From assembly GCF_007860135.1 (NCBI RefSeq), contig NZ_SJPV01000002.1, forward strand, positions 62,001 through 126,000: DNA of 64,000 bases, given 5' to 3'. Below the pieces are notes generated by a model. The model did no database searches, had not been told where the DNA came from, and was given only the letters and a program-made list of their open reading frames with translations. The number at the start of each line of letters is the position of its first letter. The first letter of the stretch is position 1. A program made the position numbers and the translations under genes. Below, piece by piece: positions 33,769-43,870 of the stretch. The DNA is from Novipirellula artificiosorum (GTDB lineage: Bacteria > Planctomycetota > Planctomycetia > Pirellulales > Pirellulaceae).

Positions 33769-34425
33769 ATGGACGCAATGGACGTACTTGGAGCTTTACT
33801 TGGGCGAAAAACACAATCGAGTGGGCCAAGCGCCGACATCCTGAAAGACATGCTGGGTGGCCGAGAGCGGCCGGCGCCGGCTCCGCCGAAATCGCGGACC
33901 TCCACACGCATGCAACAGCCCAATACGATCGATGGTGCCGCGAAGTCGCTTGAGGACATCTTGGGCGTTTCCAAGAACCATCATCAAACGCAGCAGCAAA
34001 CGCGAAGGACTGCCCCAGCACCGGAGGCTCATCTTCCTGAGCGGAAACCGACGCCCGCCGACGCACCGATGAACGCGCAAAGCGAGGTCTTGGTTCGCGC
34101 GATGATCAGTGCTGCAAAGGCGGACGGTCAGATTGACCAAGCCGAACAGGAGAACATCTTGAAGCAATTTGGCCAGGTTTCTCAGGACGAAATCAACTAC
34201 CTTCGTGCCGAGTTTGCGAAGCCGGCCGATGCCCGCGCCGTTGCCTGGTCCGTCCCGCTCGGGATGGAAGAGCAGGCCTACACGATTTCGTTGTTGGCGA
34301 TGGACCTGGATGAGAATAAGGAAGCTCAATACCTTGGCGAGTTGGCACATGGGCTACGTTTGTCGCCGCAAAAATGCAACGAGCTGCATCGGCAATACAA
34401 GGCACCCGAGATTTTCCAAGCCTAG
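33769..34425 (+). CDS. TerB-like/DUF533 protein
   Basis: 218 aa. A short N-terminal segment (VLGALLGRK, DILKDMLGG, SLEDILG) has repeated Leu-Gly helices, followed by a Pro/Gln-rich linker. The C-terminal 115 residues match DUF533/TerB-like helical domains: VLVRAMISAAKADGQIDQAEQ (acidic metal-type helix), then QAYTISLLAMDLDENKEAQY with YLGELAHGLRLS. Function is unknown; related domains occur in YebE and tellurite-resistance TerB. It converges with the PP2C gene 5 bp away. Confidence 0.8.
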   Translation: MDAMDVLGALLGRKTQSSGPSADILKDMLGGRERPAPAPPKSRTSTRMQQPNTIDGAAKSLEDILGVSKNHHQTQQQTRRTAPAPEAHLPERKPTPADAPMNAQSEVLVRAMISAAKADGQIDQAEQENILKQFGQVSQDEINYLRAEFAKPADARAVAWSVPLGMEEQAYTISLLAMDLDENKEAQYLGELAHGLRLSPQKCNELHRQYKAPEIFQA

Positions 34426-34430
34426 CAACG

Positions 34431-35729
34431 CTACCGGTCAATCGCCGTCTCGTTGGCGGCCCGGTTGTTCAATTCACGCAATTGGTGCATGGTTTCGATA
34501 ATCGCTTCGGCTTGCAAGCGGATCGCGAGTTTTGAATCACGATGGGTGATCGCCTCGTCCCCCTGCTGTTGCAGCTTGTCGATTTTCTGCCAATTCATGA
34601 GCCAATTGCGTTCGTTCGCTGCCGTTCTTAGCTCTTCAACGGTGTGTCCAAGCCGCTCATACAATGCTTTGGTTGGTTGAGCCTTGTAGCGCCGATACGG
34701 CCCTTTTCCACCAGGGATTTTTGGCAACGGTAGATTTTGTACGGTTGGCTGTGATTGAAGGAATTGGGTCAAGCTGACCGCAGCCGCAATCAATCCAAGG
34801 ATGATGGCAACGATCATGGGACCCCAAGCCTCGGTGAGCCCAAGCGCCAAGGCGCCGAGCAGGCAAACACCGATCGTGCCAAGCAGCAGCGGCGAGACCG
34901 CTGGGGCGTCATGTTTCGGTTTGCGGCTTCGCGCTACGGAATGGTTCGAAACGTTCGCGTAGGAATCTTCGACACGAACAATGATCACGGTTGAATTGTC
35001 AGGCCCACCGCGGAGGTTCGCCAGATCGACCATCACGCGAGTGGCCAAATCTTCGGGCAAACAGTCCATCAGCGTTGCGATTTCTTCGTCTTCGACTTGG
35101 CCACTCAATCCATCGCTGCAAAGTAGGAATCGGTCGTTTGCGAAGATCTCAAACGGACCTTCAATGTCAACGTCGACCACCTGATTCGGGCCCAGCGATC
35201 GGGTGATTACGTTTTTGGGAATCGAGTGACCGATGGCACTATCCGGATCGATATTTCCACTGGCTTCGAACTCCCAAACCAATGAATGATCGAACGTCAA
35301 TTGCTCCAACATGCCGGCTCGCAATCGATACACCCGCGAATCTCCAACATGAGCGACGATCGCACCCCGGGGCATCAAGACCAACGAACTTGCGGTCGTC
35401 CCCATATTGTGAAATTCGGGATTCTGCTGACCTCGGCGAAAGATCTCGGCGTTCGATTCGGCCACCGCCGCCCGGAGGGCTTCCGAGCAATCATCAAGCG
35501 GTGAGCGAAAGTACTGCATCGCGATATGGTCGGTGGCCAAACGGCTCGCCATCTCACCTGCGGCGTGAGCCCCCATGCCATCGGCGACGACAAACAGGTG
35601 ACCTCGATCCTGAAATCGTTCTGCAGTGGTGGCAGGCAAGCACGCCAACGAGTCTTGATTGTTCGCCCTTCGCATCCCGACATCGGTTAGCTGCGAAAAA
35701 GCGATTCCAGAATTCCAAGTTTCCGACAC
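34431..35729 (-). CDS. PP2C-family serine/threonine phosphatase with membrane anchor
   Basis: 432 aa. The PPM domain occupies residues 1-260: RRANNQDSLA (motif 1 Asp), LFVVADGMGAHAAGEMAS, TTASSLVL, AHVGDSRVYRLR, LLCSDGLSGQVED and GGPDNSTVIIVRV complete the two-metal centre. Two membrane segments follow (LLLGTIGVCLLGALALGL and MIVAIILGLIAAAVSL), then a cytoplasmic helical tail (RYKAQPTKALYERLGHT). It should dephosphorylate Ser/Thr-phosphoproteins; planctomycetes have many Hanks kinases, but none is adjacent here. Confidence 0.9.
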   Translation of the reverse strand: MSETWNSGIAFSQLTDVGMRRANNQDSLACLPATTAERFQDRGHLFVVADGMGAHAAGEMASRLATDHIAMQYFRSPLDDCSEALRAAVAESNAEIFRRGQQNPEFHNMGTTASSLVLMPRGAIVAHVGDSRVYRLRAGMLEQLTFDHSLVWEFEASGNIDPDSAIGHSIPKNVITRSLGPNQVVDVDIEGPFEIFANDRFLLCSDGLSGQVEDEEIATLMDCLPEDLATRVMVDLANLRGGPDNSTVIIVRVEDSYANVSNHSVARSRKPKHDAPAVSPLLLGTIGVCLLGALALGLTEAWGPMIVAIILGLIAAAVSLTQFLQSQPTVQNLPLPKIPGGKGPYRRYKAQPTKALYERLGHTVEELRTAANERNWLMNWQKIDKLQQQGDEAITHRDSKLAIRLQAEAIIETMHQLRELNNRAANETAIDR

Positions 35730-36163
35730 AGAAAGAATGACTCGCGACTTAGGAGGTAATCATTTAGTCTCGTTGCGCTCTCAGTGTACATTGTATCGCG
35801 GGCCGAATGAATCACCCACTGCGGCAGCCCCATTTCACCCCAAATCCGGTCGATTCCAGCCATGTTGGCCACGTTTTTGTTCCTCGTTCTGCTTCATCCT
35901 GTTTATCAAGCGGCTCAAACCGACTCGGCTGTCGGGAAATCCGAATCGAAATTCGATTCACGGTCAAGAAGATCGACCCCTTGGGATGACGGATGCCGCG
36001 ATAGTGCCAGCGTACGAACTCACCGAGCGTTTGCTTTCTGAACGTGGCTAGGGCCAGTAAAACCGAAGGTGGATGATTGGGCAACTGTCCAAGACTGCGA
36101 TCACGCTTACAATCGACCGGCCGACGTTGCCGCTTATCGAATCCCTACCCCTTGATAAATTCC
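35730..36163. other. Intergenic, nothing recognised
   Basis: About 430 bases between divergent PP2C and cinA-like genes. A strong ribosome-site-like AGGAGGT at 35751-35757 is not followed by a usable start codon. Short minus-strand ORFs show no family features. Confidence 0.4.
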
Positions 36164-37402
36164 ATGACCGAAACGAACCATCGCAAACCAACGGCTGAAG
36201 TGATCTCGATTGGCGATGAGATGACCAGCGGCGCGCGACTGGACACGAATGCCCAGTGGCTCAGTCGTCGGCTAGCAGAACTGGGCGTCGAAGTCCTGTT
36301 TCACACGACCGTTTGCGATTCGATGGATTGTAACGTGGACGTGTTCCGTACAGCGGTTCGCCGAGTCGATGTGGTCGTGTGCACGGGCGGCTTGGGTCCC
36401 ACACGGGATGATTTGACTCGCGACGCCTTGGCCGAAGCAAGCGGCAAGGTCTTGGAGTTTCGCCAACAAGCGATGGACAAAATCGAAAGGCTGTTCGCGA
36501 CGCGGCAGCGTCCGATGTCGCAGCGGAATCGGTTGCAAGCGATGTTTCCAAAAGGCAGCACGACGATCCCGAACCCACAAGGCACCGCACCGGGGATTGA
36601 CCAGACGTTCGATCAAGGCGACGAAACGACATGTCGCGTCTTTGCCTTGCCTGGCGTGCCGGCGGAAATGAAGCCGATGTTCGATCAGACGGTTGCACCA
36701 GCGATTGCAATGATGACGGGGGGTGGCAGCGTGATTCGCAGTTTGGTGATGAAGTTTTTTGGAACGGGAGAGAGCGCGATGGAAGAACGGCTTGGCGAAA
36801 TGATCTCGCGCGACCGTATTCCACGAGTCGGAATTACCGTTAGCGCCGCAACCCTGTCACTTCGCATCACCGCCTCGAGCGATTCAGCCCTGCGATGCGA
36901 TCAGATGATTGCAGAAACCAGAGACGAAATCATGAGTCGAGTTGGCGATTTGTACTTTGGGGAAGGCGAGGACTTCGAGCAATACCACGCCATTGACCAG
37001 TTGCTGCGAGGGCGCAAGGAGTCGTTAGTCGTCGTGGAACTTGGCTATGCTGCTCCACTTGGCGATTGGTTTGCGACCTTGGGAGTGACGCCGACCTATC
37101 GCGGCGGCATTTCGCTGGCGACATCAGGTCAGTTGATGCGGTTGACGTCGGCGGCGAGCTTCGACGCATCGCTGGATGAGATCAAGTCACGCTTCGATGC
37201 CGATTGGCTATTGCTGGTCGATCCCTATCCGGCCATCGAAGAGGCTGATCGATCCGGGATGCCCACCGCGGATGTGTCGATCGTGGTCGTCGATCCGACG
37301 GGACAACGACACACCACGTCGACTCACATCGGTGGGCATCCTGAGATTCTGCAACCGCGAATTGCCAAGTCTGCGATGGCTTGGCTGCGAACATGGTTGT
37401 GA
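36164..37402 (+). CDS. CinA-like protein: intact MoCF domain, degenerate amidase domain
   Basis: 412 aa from ATG 36164 (MTETNHRKPTAEVISIGDEM). The N-terminal MoCF_biosynth/COG1058 domain is complete: VISIGDEMTSGARLDTNAQWL, VVCTGGLGPTRDDLTRDALA and FALPGVPAEMKPMF. The linker region is normal. The C-terminal domain is the length of PncC but lacks its catalytic motifs: ESCTGG is ELGYAA (near residues 291-296), YSNEAK is ATSGQL, and the GIAGPxGG loop is gone. Nicotinamide-nucleotide amidase activity is therefore unlikely; ADP-ribose pyrophosphatase activity of the N-domain remains possible. Confidence 0.88.
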   Translation: MTETNHRKPTAEVISIGDEMTSGARLDTNAQWLSRRLAELGVEVLFHTTVCDSMDCNVDVFRTAVRRVDVVVCTGGLGPTRDDLTRDALAEASGKVLEFRQQAMDKIERLFATRQRPMSQRNRLQAMFPKGSTTIPNPQGTAPGIDQTFDQGDETTCRVFALPGVPAEMKPMFDQTVAPAIAMMTGGGSVIRSLVMKFFGTGESAMEERLGEMISRDRIPRVGITVSAATLSLRITASSDSALRCDQMIAETRDEIMSRVGDLYFGEGEDFEQYHAIDQLLRGRKESLVVVELGYAAPLGDWFATLGVTPTYRGGISLATSGQLMRLTSAASFDASLDEIKSRFDADWLLLVDPYPAIEEADRSGMPTADVSIVVVDPTGQRHTTSTHIGGHPEILQPRIAKSAMAWLRTWL

Positions 37403-37465
37403 ACCCAGGGGGCGACGCGGAGCGGCGCCCTCCCAGGGTGACTTGCCAATGAAGTTCCGCAGTCT

Positions 37466-39556
37466 CTAAAACGGCTCTCGTTGGCTGACGTAGACCTTCA
37501 AAGAATGGCAAGGGATATCGATTACACGGCTGCTCGGCGGCATCGGCCCATCAAGATCGGGATAGATGTCCTCCGGCGATTCACCAGCCGTATTGATAAA
37601 CAGGTTCCATTTCATGCCACGGCCCACTTCTGGCAACATAAAGTTCCGGTTTTGCCCCGTGCTGTTGAACATCATCACGAGATCGCGACCAAGTCCTTCT
37701 GGGTCATCGATGCGACTGGGTGCAGCGATGTACGCGACCATCGCCAACTCCTGTTGTCCCCAATCCAGTGGCGTTCCGGCTGGCGAATACCACGAAACGT
37801 CAGGGATTTTTCGCCCGTCGACCGGTTTGCCCGTCAGGAAATGCTGTCGACGGACCGTTGGCTGATCCCGTCGGAACTGCGTCAACGTCTGGACGAACCG
37901 CAGCATGTCCGCGTTCTTGCCGACCAATCGCCAATCGAACCAACTGATGTCACTGTCTTGGCAGTACGCGTTGTTGTTACCTCGTTGGGTCCTGCGAATC
38001 TCGTCGCCTGCGACCATCATCGGCACACCCTGACTTAGCAGCAGCGTCGCCATCATGTTGCGAACTTGGCGACTTCGGATGGTGCGAACCCCTTTCTTTC
38101 GCGTCGGTCCTTCCACACCGTAGTTGTCGCTGATGTTGTGGTTATCGCCGTCGCAATTGTTCTCGCCATTGGCCATGTTATGCTTGTGCTTGTAGGCGAC
38201 CAGATCATTCATCGTGAAGCCATCATGGCTGGTGATGAAATTGATGCTGCAATGGGGCGGCCGTCCGGCGTGTTCATACAGATCACTGCTGCCGGCCAAG
38301 CGTGTTGCCAGTGCTCCGAGCGTCCCGCCATCGCCGCGCCAGAAACCGCGAACGTCATCTCGATAACGCCCATTCCATTCAGCCCAGCGATGGTTGCCAA
38401 AGGAACCGACTTGATAGGCACCCGCCGCGTCCCAAGCTTCGGCGATGACCTTGGTGTTCGCCAACAACGGGTCTTCGGCGATCAATTCGACCATCGGCGG
38501 ATTGGGAATCAAATTACCATTTCGATCACGGCTAAGAATGCTTGCCAAGTCGAAGCGGAAGCCGTCGACATGGTAATTGTATACCCAATGTCGCAAACAA
38601 TGGAAAATCATCTCGCGGACAACGGGGTGGTTGCCGTTGAGCGTGTTCCCACAACCGGAATAGTTGCAGTAATGCTTGCCTTCGCTAAGGATATAGTAGA
38701 TTTGGTTTTCGAGACCCTTAAACGACAATGTTGGACCGTTTTCGTTGCCTTCGCAGGTGTGGTTGAACACAACGTCCAAAATCACTTCGATGCCGGCTTT
38801 GTGCAACGCCTTGACCATCTCCTTGAACTCATTCACTTGAGAACCAGGAGCCTTGCCGTGAGCATAACCGCGGTGCGGCGAGAAGAAGGCCATCGGGTCA
38901 TAGCCCCAATAGTTGGGCCGAGCCAATTTTTCGCCCATCGGGTTGTGGATCGGGAACTCGTTGATCGGCATCAATTCGACCGCAGTGATGCCAAGCGACT
39001 GGAGGTAGGGGATCTTCTCAATCACCCCCAAATAGCTGCCGGATGCTTTGACCTTGGCCGTGCGGCTCTTGGTAAAACCCTTGACGTGCATTTCATAGAT
39101 GATCGATTCGCTGATGTCATGGCGGAGATGCCGATCGCCTTCCCAATCAAAGCTGTCATCGATCACGACACACTTGGGTGGACGGACAACGCCATCGGTG
39201 CTTTTCTGGAATGTGCCCGCGAGCGCTTGAGCGTAGGGGTCGATCAACCGGGCAGCACCATCGAAACGGTGTCCATGCTCAGGATCCCACGGCCCGCTGG
39301 CTTGGTAGTGGTAAAGTTGTCCCGCAGCCAAATTGGGGACATGCATACTCCACACATCGCCTCGACGATGATCGCCCGGATCGAAATCGATGATTTCGGC
39401 AGGCTCGAGATCATTGACTTTGTTGTACAGCAAAAGTCGCATGCTGGTCGCTGAGCGACTGAAAACAGAAAAATCAACGCCAGTGTCCTGCAGCGCAGAG
39501 CCATACGGCATCTGATAGGTAAAGTGCAGATCGGGGCACGGCTGTTTCATGAGCAT
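37466..39556 (-). CDS. glgX: Glycogen debranching enzyme GlgX (isoamylase type, GH13)
   Basis: 696 aa from ATG 39556, with AAGAGGA upstream; the frame extends to 39643 without support. An N-terminal CBM48-like domain (YGSALQDTGVDFSVFSRSA) precedes the GH13 barrel: ILDVVFNHTCEGNE, the nucleophile in GFRFDLASIL, the acid/base in VIAEAWDAAGAYQVG and transition-state FITSHDGFTMNDL. It hydrolyses alpha-1,6 branches of limit-dextrin glycogen. A long ORF on the opposite strand (38066-39454) is a codon-bias shadow. No other glycogen gene is adjacent. Confidence 0.94.
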   Translation of the reverse strand: MLMKQPCPDLHFTYQMPYGSALQDTGVDFSVFSRSATSMRLLLYNKVNDLEPAEIIDFDPGDHRRGDVWSMHVPNLAAGQLYHYQASGPWDPEHGHRFDGAARLIDPYAQALAGTFQKSTDGVVRPPKCVVIDDSFDWEGDRHLRHDISESIIYEMHVKGFTKSRTAKVKASGSYLGVIEKIPYLQSLGITAVELMPINEFPIHNPMGEKLARPNYWGYDPMAFFSPHRGYAHGKAPGSQVNEFKEMVKALHKAGIEVILDVVFNHTCEGNENGPTLSFKGLENQIYYILSEGKHYCNYSGCGNTLNGNHPVVREMIFHCLRHWVYNYHVDGFRFDLASILSRDRNGNLIPNPPMVELIAEDPLLANTKVIAEAWDAAGAYQVGSFGNHRWAEWNGRYRDDVRGFWRGDGGTLGALATRLAGSSDLYEHAGRPPHCSINFITSHDGFTMNDLVAYKHKHNMANGENNCDGDNHNISDNYGVEGPTRKKGVRTIRSRQVRNMMATLLLSQGVPMMVAGDEIRRTQRGNNNAYCQDSDISWFDWRLVGKNADMLRFVQTLTQFRRDQPTVRRQHFLTGKPVDGRKIPDVSWYSPAGTPLDWGQQELAMVAYIAAPSRIDDPEGLGRDLVMMFNSTGQNRNFMLPEVGRGMKWNLFINTAGESPEDIYPDLDGPMPPSSRVIDIPCHSLKVYVSQREPF

Positions 39557-40138
39557 GTTGCAGGTTCCTCTTCTTGAGTGCCAGACGCCTTCAATGGCAA
39601 TTGACCGCTTCAGCCGTAAATTGCTTCCATTGCCATCGAACACGTTTTGAGTGAGCGAGTCTTACAGAAGCGACTATCGGCTAGTTCGATCGATGCGGTT
39701 AGAGCGTTTTTTGGTGGTTTGGGGTTGGGTGTGCATCTTTCGTGCAATCAAGCGATTGCGGTCGATGATCTCACATCCAACGAATCAACCCTACCACGAG
39801 TCACCGGCGGTGACGGACAAAGCCCATCAGCGGCCAAAAAAACATGGACTCACCAGGTGTGAAGCGCCGTCTAGCGACTTGGTAACAGAGAAACCTCCCA
39901 GTCGGTTTAGTGAAACGTTTACGGTTAAGGGAACTAAATGATAACGAAGTCGGCTCGTGGCGAGGACAGGGCACGGCCCACCGGGGCACGATTCTACCAT
40001 TACGGGCATTTGTTGTGCCGATCGGCCACCGCTACCACAACCGCCCTCTTCGCGTCATGATAAAGACGCCATGATATCAGGGCCGAGCGACGTGTTTCCT
40101 GGTTACCGATTCCGAGAAAAAAGAACTGAATTTCACCG
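39557..40138. other. Intergenic, nothing recognised
   Basis: About 580 bases between the divergent glgX and purM genes. Short ORFs lack family features. A small inverted repeat ATGGCAAT/ATTGCCAT lies near 39594-39636. No riboswitch-like structure for purine control was recognised. Confidence 0.4.
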
Positions 40139-41203
40139 ATGGCTGCAACTTACAAAGACGCTGGCGTGGACCTCGATGTTTACGCCGAATCGATGCGGCG
40201 GTTGCCGCGATTGATGCATCGCACGTTTAGCCCCCGTGTGATCCCGAGTGATGGTGGATTTGCCGGTTTATTCTCGCTCGATTTTGACGGGAAGCTGTTC
40301 GCGAGAAAGTATCGTGAACCGGTTTTGGTCAGCGGAACCGACGGGGTGGGCACGAAATTGAAGATTGCCCAGCAGACGAATCGCCACGACACCGTGGGTA
40401 TCGATTTAGTGGCCATGTGTGTCAACGATTTGATTTGCACCGGAGGAGAGCCGCTGTTTTTCCTCGACTACGTCGCGATGGGGCGCGATGATCCCGCACG
40501 GCTCGAGCAAATCGTGCAAGGCATTAGCGATGGTTGCGTTGAGGGCGACATGGCGTTGTTAGGCGGGGAAACCGCGATCATGCCCGATATGTACGCAACG
40601 GACGATTACGATTTGGCCGGTTTCGCCGTGGGTGTGGTGGAACGACGCAAACTGATCGACGGGCACTTGATCGGCGAAGGTGACGTGGTGTTGGGACTCG
40701 CTTCGAGCGGCTTGCACAGCAACGGCTTCTCGCTGGTCCGCAAAGTCATTGCCGATGCGGCGCTGGGATGGGATGCCGTGCCGAAAGAACTCGGTGGTCG
40801 TACCTTGGCGCAAGCCTGTCTGGAACCGACTCGAATCTACACCAAAGTGATCCGTAGCGTCCAAATGCATTACCGGGTCAAACAGGTCTTGCACGGATTG
40901 GCGCACATCACCGGTGGTGGGATCGAAGAGAACTTGGACCGGATTTTGCCAAAAAACGTCGACGCGGTGATCGATCCGAGCGGCTGGGAACTGCCTGCGA
41001 TTTACCAATGGCTTCAAAAGACCGGCGAGATTGAAACGTCCGAAATGCGCCGCGTGTTTAATATGGGGATCGGAATGGCGGCGGTCGTGAGCGAGTTTTA
41101 CGCCGACAGCATCATGACAAAAATTCGCGCCGCAGGAGTCCCCTGCCATCAAATTGGCAAAATCACGGCGGGAACGGGAACCGTCCAATATGCGTCTACG
41201 TAA
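40139..41203 (+). CDS. purM: Phosphoribosylformylglycinamidine cyclo-ligase (AIR synthetase)
   Basis: 354 aa. PurM motifs are all present: [15 protein letters not shown] at the start, [89 protein letters not shown] and [12 protein letters not shown]. It makes AIR from FGAM using ATP, step five of purine synthesis. It stands alone, with no other pur gene in the window. Confidence 0.96.
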   Translation: MAATYKDAGVDLDVYAESMRRLPRLMHRTFSPRVIPSDGGFAGLFSLDFDGKLFARKYREPVLVSGTDGVGTKLKIAQQTNRHDTVGIDLVAMCVNDLICTGGEPLFFLDYVAMGRDDPARLEQIVQGISDGCVEGDMALLGGETAIMPDMYATDDYDLAGFAVGVVERRKLIDGHLIGEGDVVLGLASSGLHSNGFSLVRKVIADAALGWDAVPKELGGRTLAQACLEPTRIYTKVIRSVQMHYRVKQVLHGLAHITGGGIEENLDRILPKNVDAVIDPSGWELPAIYQWLQKTGEIETSEMRRVFNMGIGMAAVVSEFYADSIMTKIRAAGVPCHQIGKITAGTGTVQYAST

Positions 41204-41459
41204 TTATCTCTGTAACGAAGAATCGGCTGACAGGGTAAAATAGGGCAAAAAACGGAGTTGCCCGAAACTGCCTGCTTTCCTACCATCACTCGTCAGAGCA
41301 TTCGATCTTCGTTGCAGCTGTGGACGATGACGCGGTCACGAACCCACGCCAAGAATGAATTCTTTGGGGCGCATTGCCCCGAATGACGAGGCCGCGGCTC
41401 GATAGCCCATCACCATCCAAATCAAACACTCGCCCACTCACTGTTTTTAGGGAACCCTT

Positions 41460-43604
41460 ATGGATCGTCTTTTTTCGTTCTTTCCCAAACCTCTGGGATT
41501 GATGACGCTTTGTGTCGCGAGCGTGTTGCTCTGCTCACCCCATTCTTACGGGCAAGCGGGCACACAGGTGCTCGAAGGCCAAGGGATTGCGCCGGTCGTC
41601 GATACGCCGCTGTTGGCGGACCCGAAGGATCCACCCCCGATGAACATGGCCCAGCCGTCGGCTCGCGATTCCATGGTTTCCCGGCTGATCGCAACCTTGA
41701 TGCCTCGAAATCACATTTCGTCGCAAGAACTGAATGATGAGATCAGCCAACGTGCGCTCGATTTGTTTGTCAATTCGCTCGACCCGATGAAATTGTACTT
41801 TTATCAAGGGGATATTGACCAATTTGCCAGAAACCGAGACCGAATCGATGACATGATTCAGGACGGCGATTTGAGCTTCGGCTACGAGATTTTTGGACGT
41901 TTCATCGATCGAGTGGACGAGCGGGTCGCGGTCGCTCAGGAGCTGCTTGATGGTGATTTCGATTTCCAACGGGAAGAACAGATCATTATCGATCCTGAGG
42001 CTGCGGTGTACGCAAAGACCCCAGATGAATCGCGTGATCGATGGCGTCGACAAATCAAGTACGCGTTGTTGGACCAAATGGATGAGGGCAAAGAGGGCGA
42101 GGAAGCACGCGATTTGCTTCGCCGCCGCTACGACCGCTATGGTCGCCGATGGCGGCAAACCGACAGCGATGACCTATTGGAAATGTATTTGTCGGCTGTC
42201 ACCACCGCCTACGACCCCCATTCGACCTACATGTCCCCGGGTTCGCTTGACGATTTCCAGATTTTAATGAGTTTGAATCTTGATGGCATCGGTGCTCAGC
42301 TTCGCGAGAAGGACGGGAACACGGTGGTCACGCGAGTGATCCCGGGTGGTGCAGCGGCTCGGCATGGTGAGTTGAAGACGGACGACGTGATCGTGAGCGT
42401 CGGCCAAGACGAGGAAGGCGATTTGGTCGATATTGTTGAAATGCCCCTCAAGGACGTTGTCGCATTGATCCGGGGAAAAGCGGGTTCCGTCGTTCGGCTT
42501 GGCGTCAAACCAGGCGGAGCTGGCGAGGTGGAAATCCTTCGAATTGAACGAGCACGCATCGAATTGGAGGAATCCGCTGCACGAGGGAAAGTCATCGAGC
42601 ATGCGGTCGGTGACGGTCAAACGCTGAAGATTGGCTACATCAATTTGCCGAGTTTCTATCTCGATATGGAAGCTGCACAGCAAAACAAACGAGATTTCCG
42701 CAGCAGCACGCGAGATGTGCAACGGATTTTGGGTGATTTCAAAACCCAGAACGTCAATGGCGTCGTTCTCGACCTGAGCACCAACGGCGGCGGAAGTTTA
42801 ACGGAGGCGATCAATTTGACCGGATTGTTCATTGATCGTGGTCCCGTTGTTCAAGTCAAGAACGCTAATGGAACGGTGCAACAGTATGCCGACGAAGACA
42901 GCGGAACCGCATGGGACGGACCGTTGGTGGTCTTGACGAGCAAGTTCAGTGCAAGTGCGAGCGAGATTTTTGCGGGAGCGATCAAAGATTATCAACGTGG
43001 CATCGTCGTCGGCGACCCCGCAACACACGGCAAAGGTACCGTCCAGACCTTGATGGACCTTGGTCAGCAGTTGTTTCGAAACCGACGTGAGAACTACGGA
43101 GCGTTGAAGGTGACGTTGCAGCAGTTTTATCTGCCTGATGGAGAAAGCACCCAGCGCACGGGAGTTGCGGCAGATGTGATCTTGCCAAGCATCACTTCAA
43201 AAATGGATATCGGCGAAGCGGATTTGAAGTATGCCTTGCCCAACGATCGCGTCAAACCGGCATCACACGAAATGTACCATATGGTTCCCGCTGATCTGCT
43301 CGGAAAGATTCGCACCGATTCGATTGAGCGTGTATCCAAAGAAAAGGAGTTTGCCGACTTGCTCCATCGCGTCGAGTTGTACGTTCGCCAAAAAGAAAAG
43401 GACTCCATCTCGTTGAACGAAACGGAGTTTATGGCGCGGCGGAAAGAGCTTGATTCGCAAAAGGAAGAAGAGGAGAAAGAACTCGAAGCACAGATCGGCG
43501 CCGAAGAGGTTTACCGTGATTCGTTCTACAACCGCGAAGTGATCAATATCGCTGCCGACTACATCGAAGGGCTGCGGAAGCAGAATCTAGCAATCGCGCG
43601 TTAG
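41460..43604 (+). CDS. Carboxy-terminal processing protease, Prc/Tsp type (S41A)
   Basis: 714 aa, exported: residues 10-31 form a signal peptide (LGLMTLCVASVLLCSPHSYGQ). The N-terminal helical domain (residues 70-260) and an embedded PDZ domain (IGAQLREKDGNTVVTRVIPG) precede the S41 domain with VVLDLSTNGGGSLTEA, catalytic Ser in TSKFSASASEIFAG and Lys in THGKGTVQTL. A lysine/glutamate-rich C-terminal domain (SQKEEEEKELEAQ) matches the length of E. coli Prc. It should degrade or trim periplasmic proteins. A strong terminator follows. Confidence 0.93.
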   Translation: MDRLFSFFPKPLGLMTLCVASVLLCSPHSYGQAGTQVLEGQGIAPVVDTPLLADPKDPPPMNMAQPSARDSMVSRLIATLMPRNHISSQELNDEISQRALDLFVNSLDPMKLYFYQGDIDQFARNRDRIDDMIQDGDLSFGYEIFGRFIDRVDERVAVAQELLDGDFDFQREEQIIIDPEAAVYAKTPDESRDRWRRQIKYALLDQMDEGKEGEEARDLLRRRYDRYGRRWRQTDSDDLLEMYLSAVTTAYDPHSTYMSPGSLDDFQILMSLNLDGIGAQLREKDGNTVVTRVIPGGAAARHGELKTDDVIVSVGQDEEGDLVDIVEMPLKDVVALIRGKAGSVVRLGVKPGGAGEVEILRIERARIELEESAARGKVIEHAVGDGQTLKIGYINLPSFYLDMEAAQQNKRDFRSSTRDVQRILGDFKTQNVNGVVLDLSTNGGGSLTEAINLTGLFIDRGPVVQVKNANGTVQQYADEDSGTAWDGPLVVLTSKFSASASEIFAGAIKDYQRGIVVGDPATHGKGTVQTLMDLGQQLFRNRRENYGALKVTLQQFYLPDGESTQRTGVAADVILPSITSKMDIGEADLKYALPNDRVKPASHEMYHMVPADLLGKIRTDSIERVSKEKEFADLLHRVELYVRQKEKDSISLNETEFMARRKELDSQKEEEEKELEAQIGAEEVYRDSFYNREVINIAADYIEGLRKQNLAIAR

Positions 43605-43680
43605 CTGGCAATCGAGAGACTTGCGGTGGAGAATAAGCCGGCGTGGCTTCCCCACTGCCGTCCCCACCAACGAATGATTC

Positions 43681-43718
43681 AAGCTGCGACGGTCTCCCCC
43701 GTCGCAGCTTTTTTTTTG
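43681..43718 (+). terminator. Strong intrinsic terminator after the Prc-type protease gene
   Basis: AAGCTGCGACGG (43681-43692) pairs perfectly with CCGTCGCAGCTT (43699-43710), loop TCTCCC, followed by a run of T residues to 43717. It is the clearest terminator in the window. Confidence 0.95.
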
Positions 43719-43870
43719 CGCTCGGCGATGACAACGTGTTGATTGGCCCGTTAGAATTGAGACGCTAAGCGAAGTGCAAGATGCTTAGAAGCGGTCCGGC
43801 TTGTTTTTGAGTGCCGACGACCGTTTTCCTCCCACCTTGATCCCTCCCTCCTTGACCGTTGGAATCCTTG

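Noticed and set aside
38066..39454. 462-codon open frame on the plus strand
   Set aside because: It lies entirely antisense to glgX, whose GH13 motifs are unambiguous; the frame is a codon-bias shadow.
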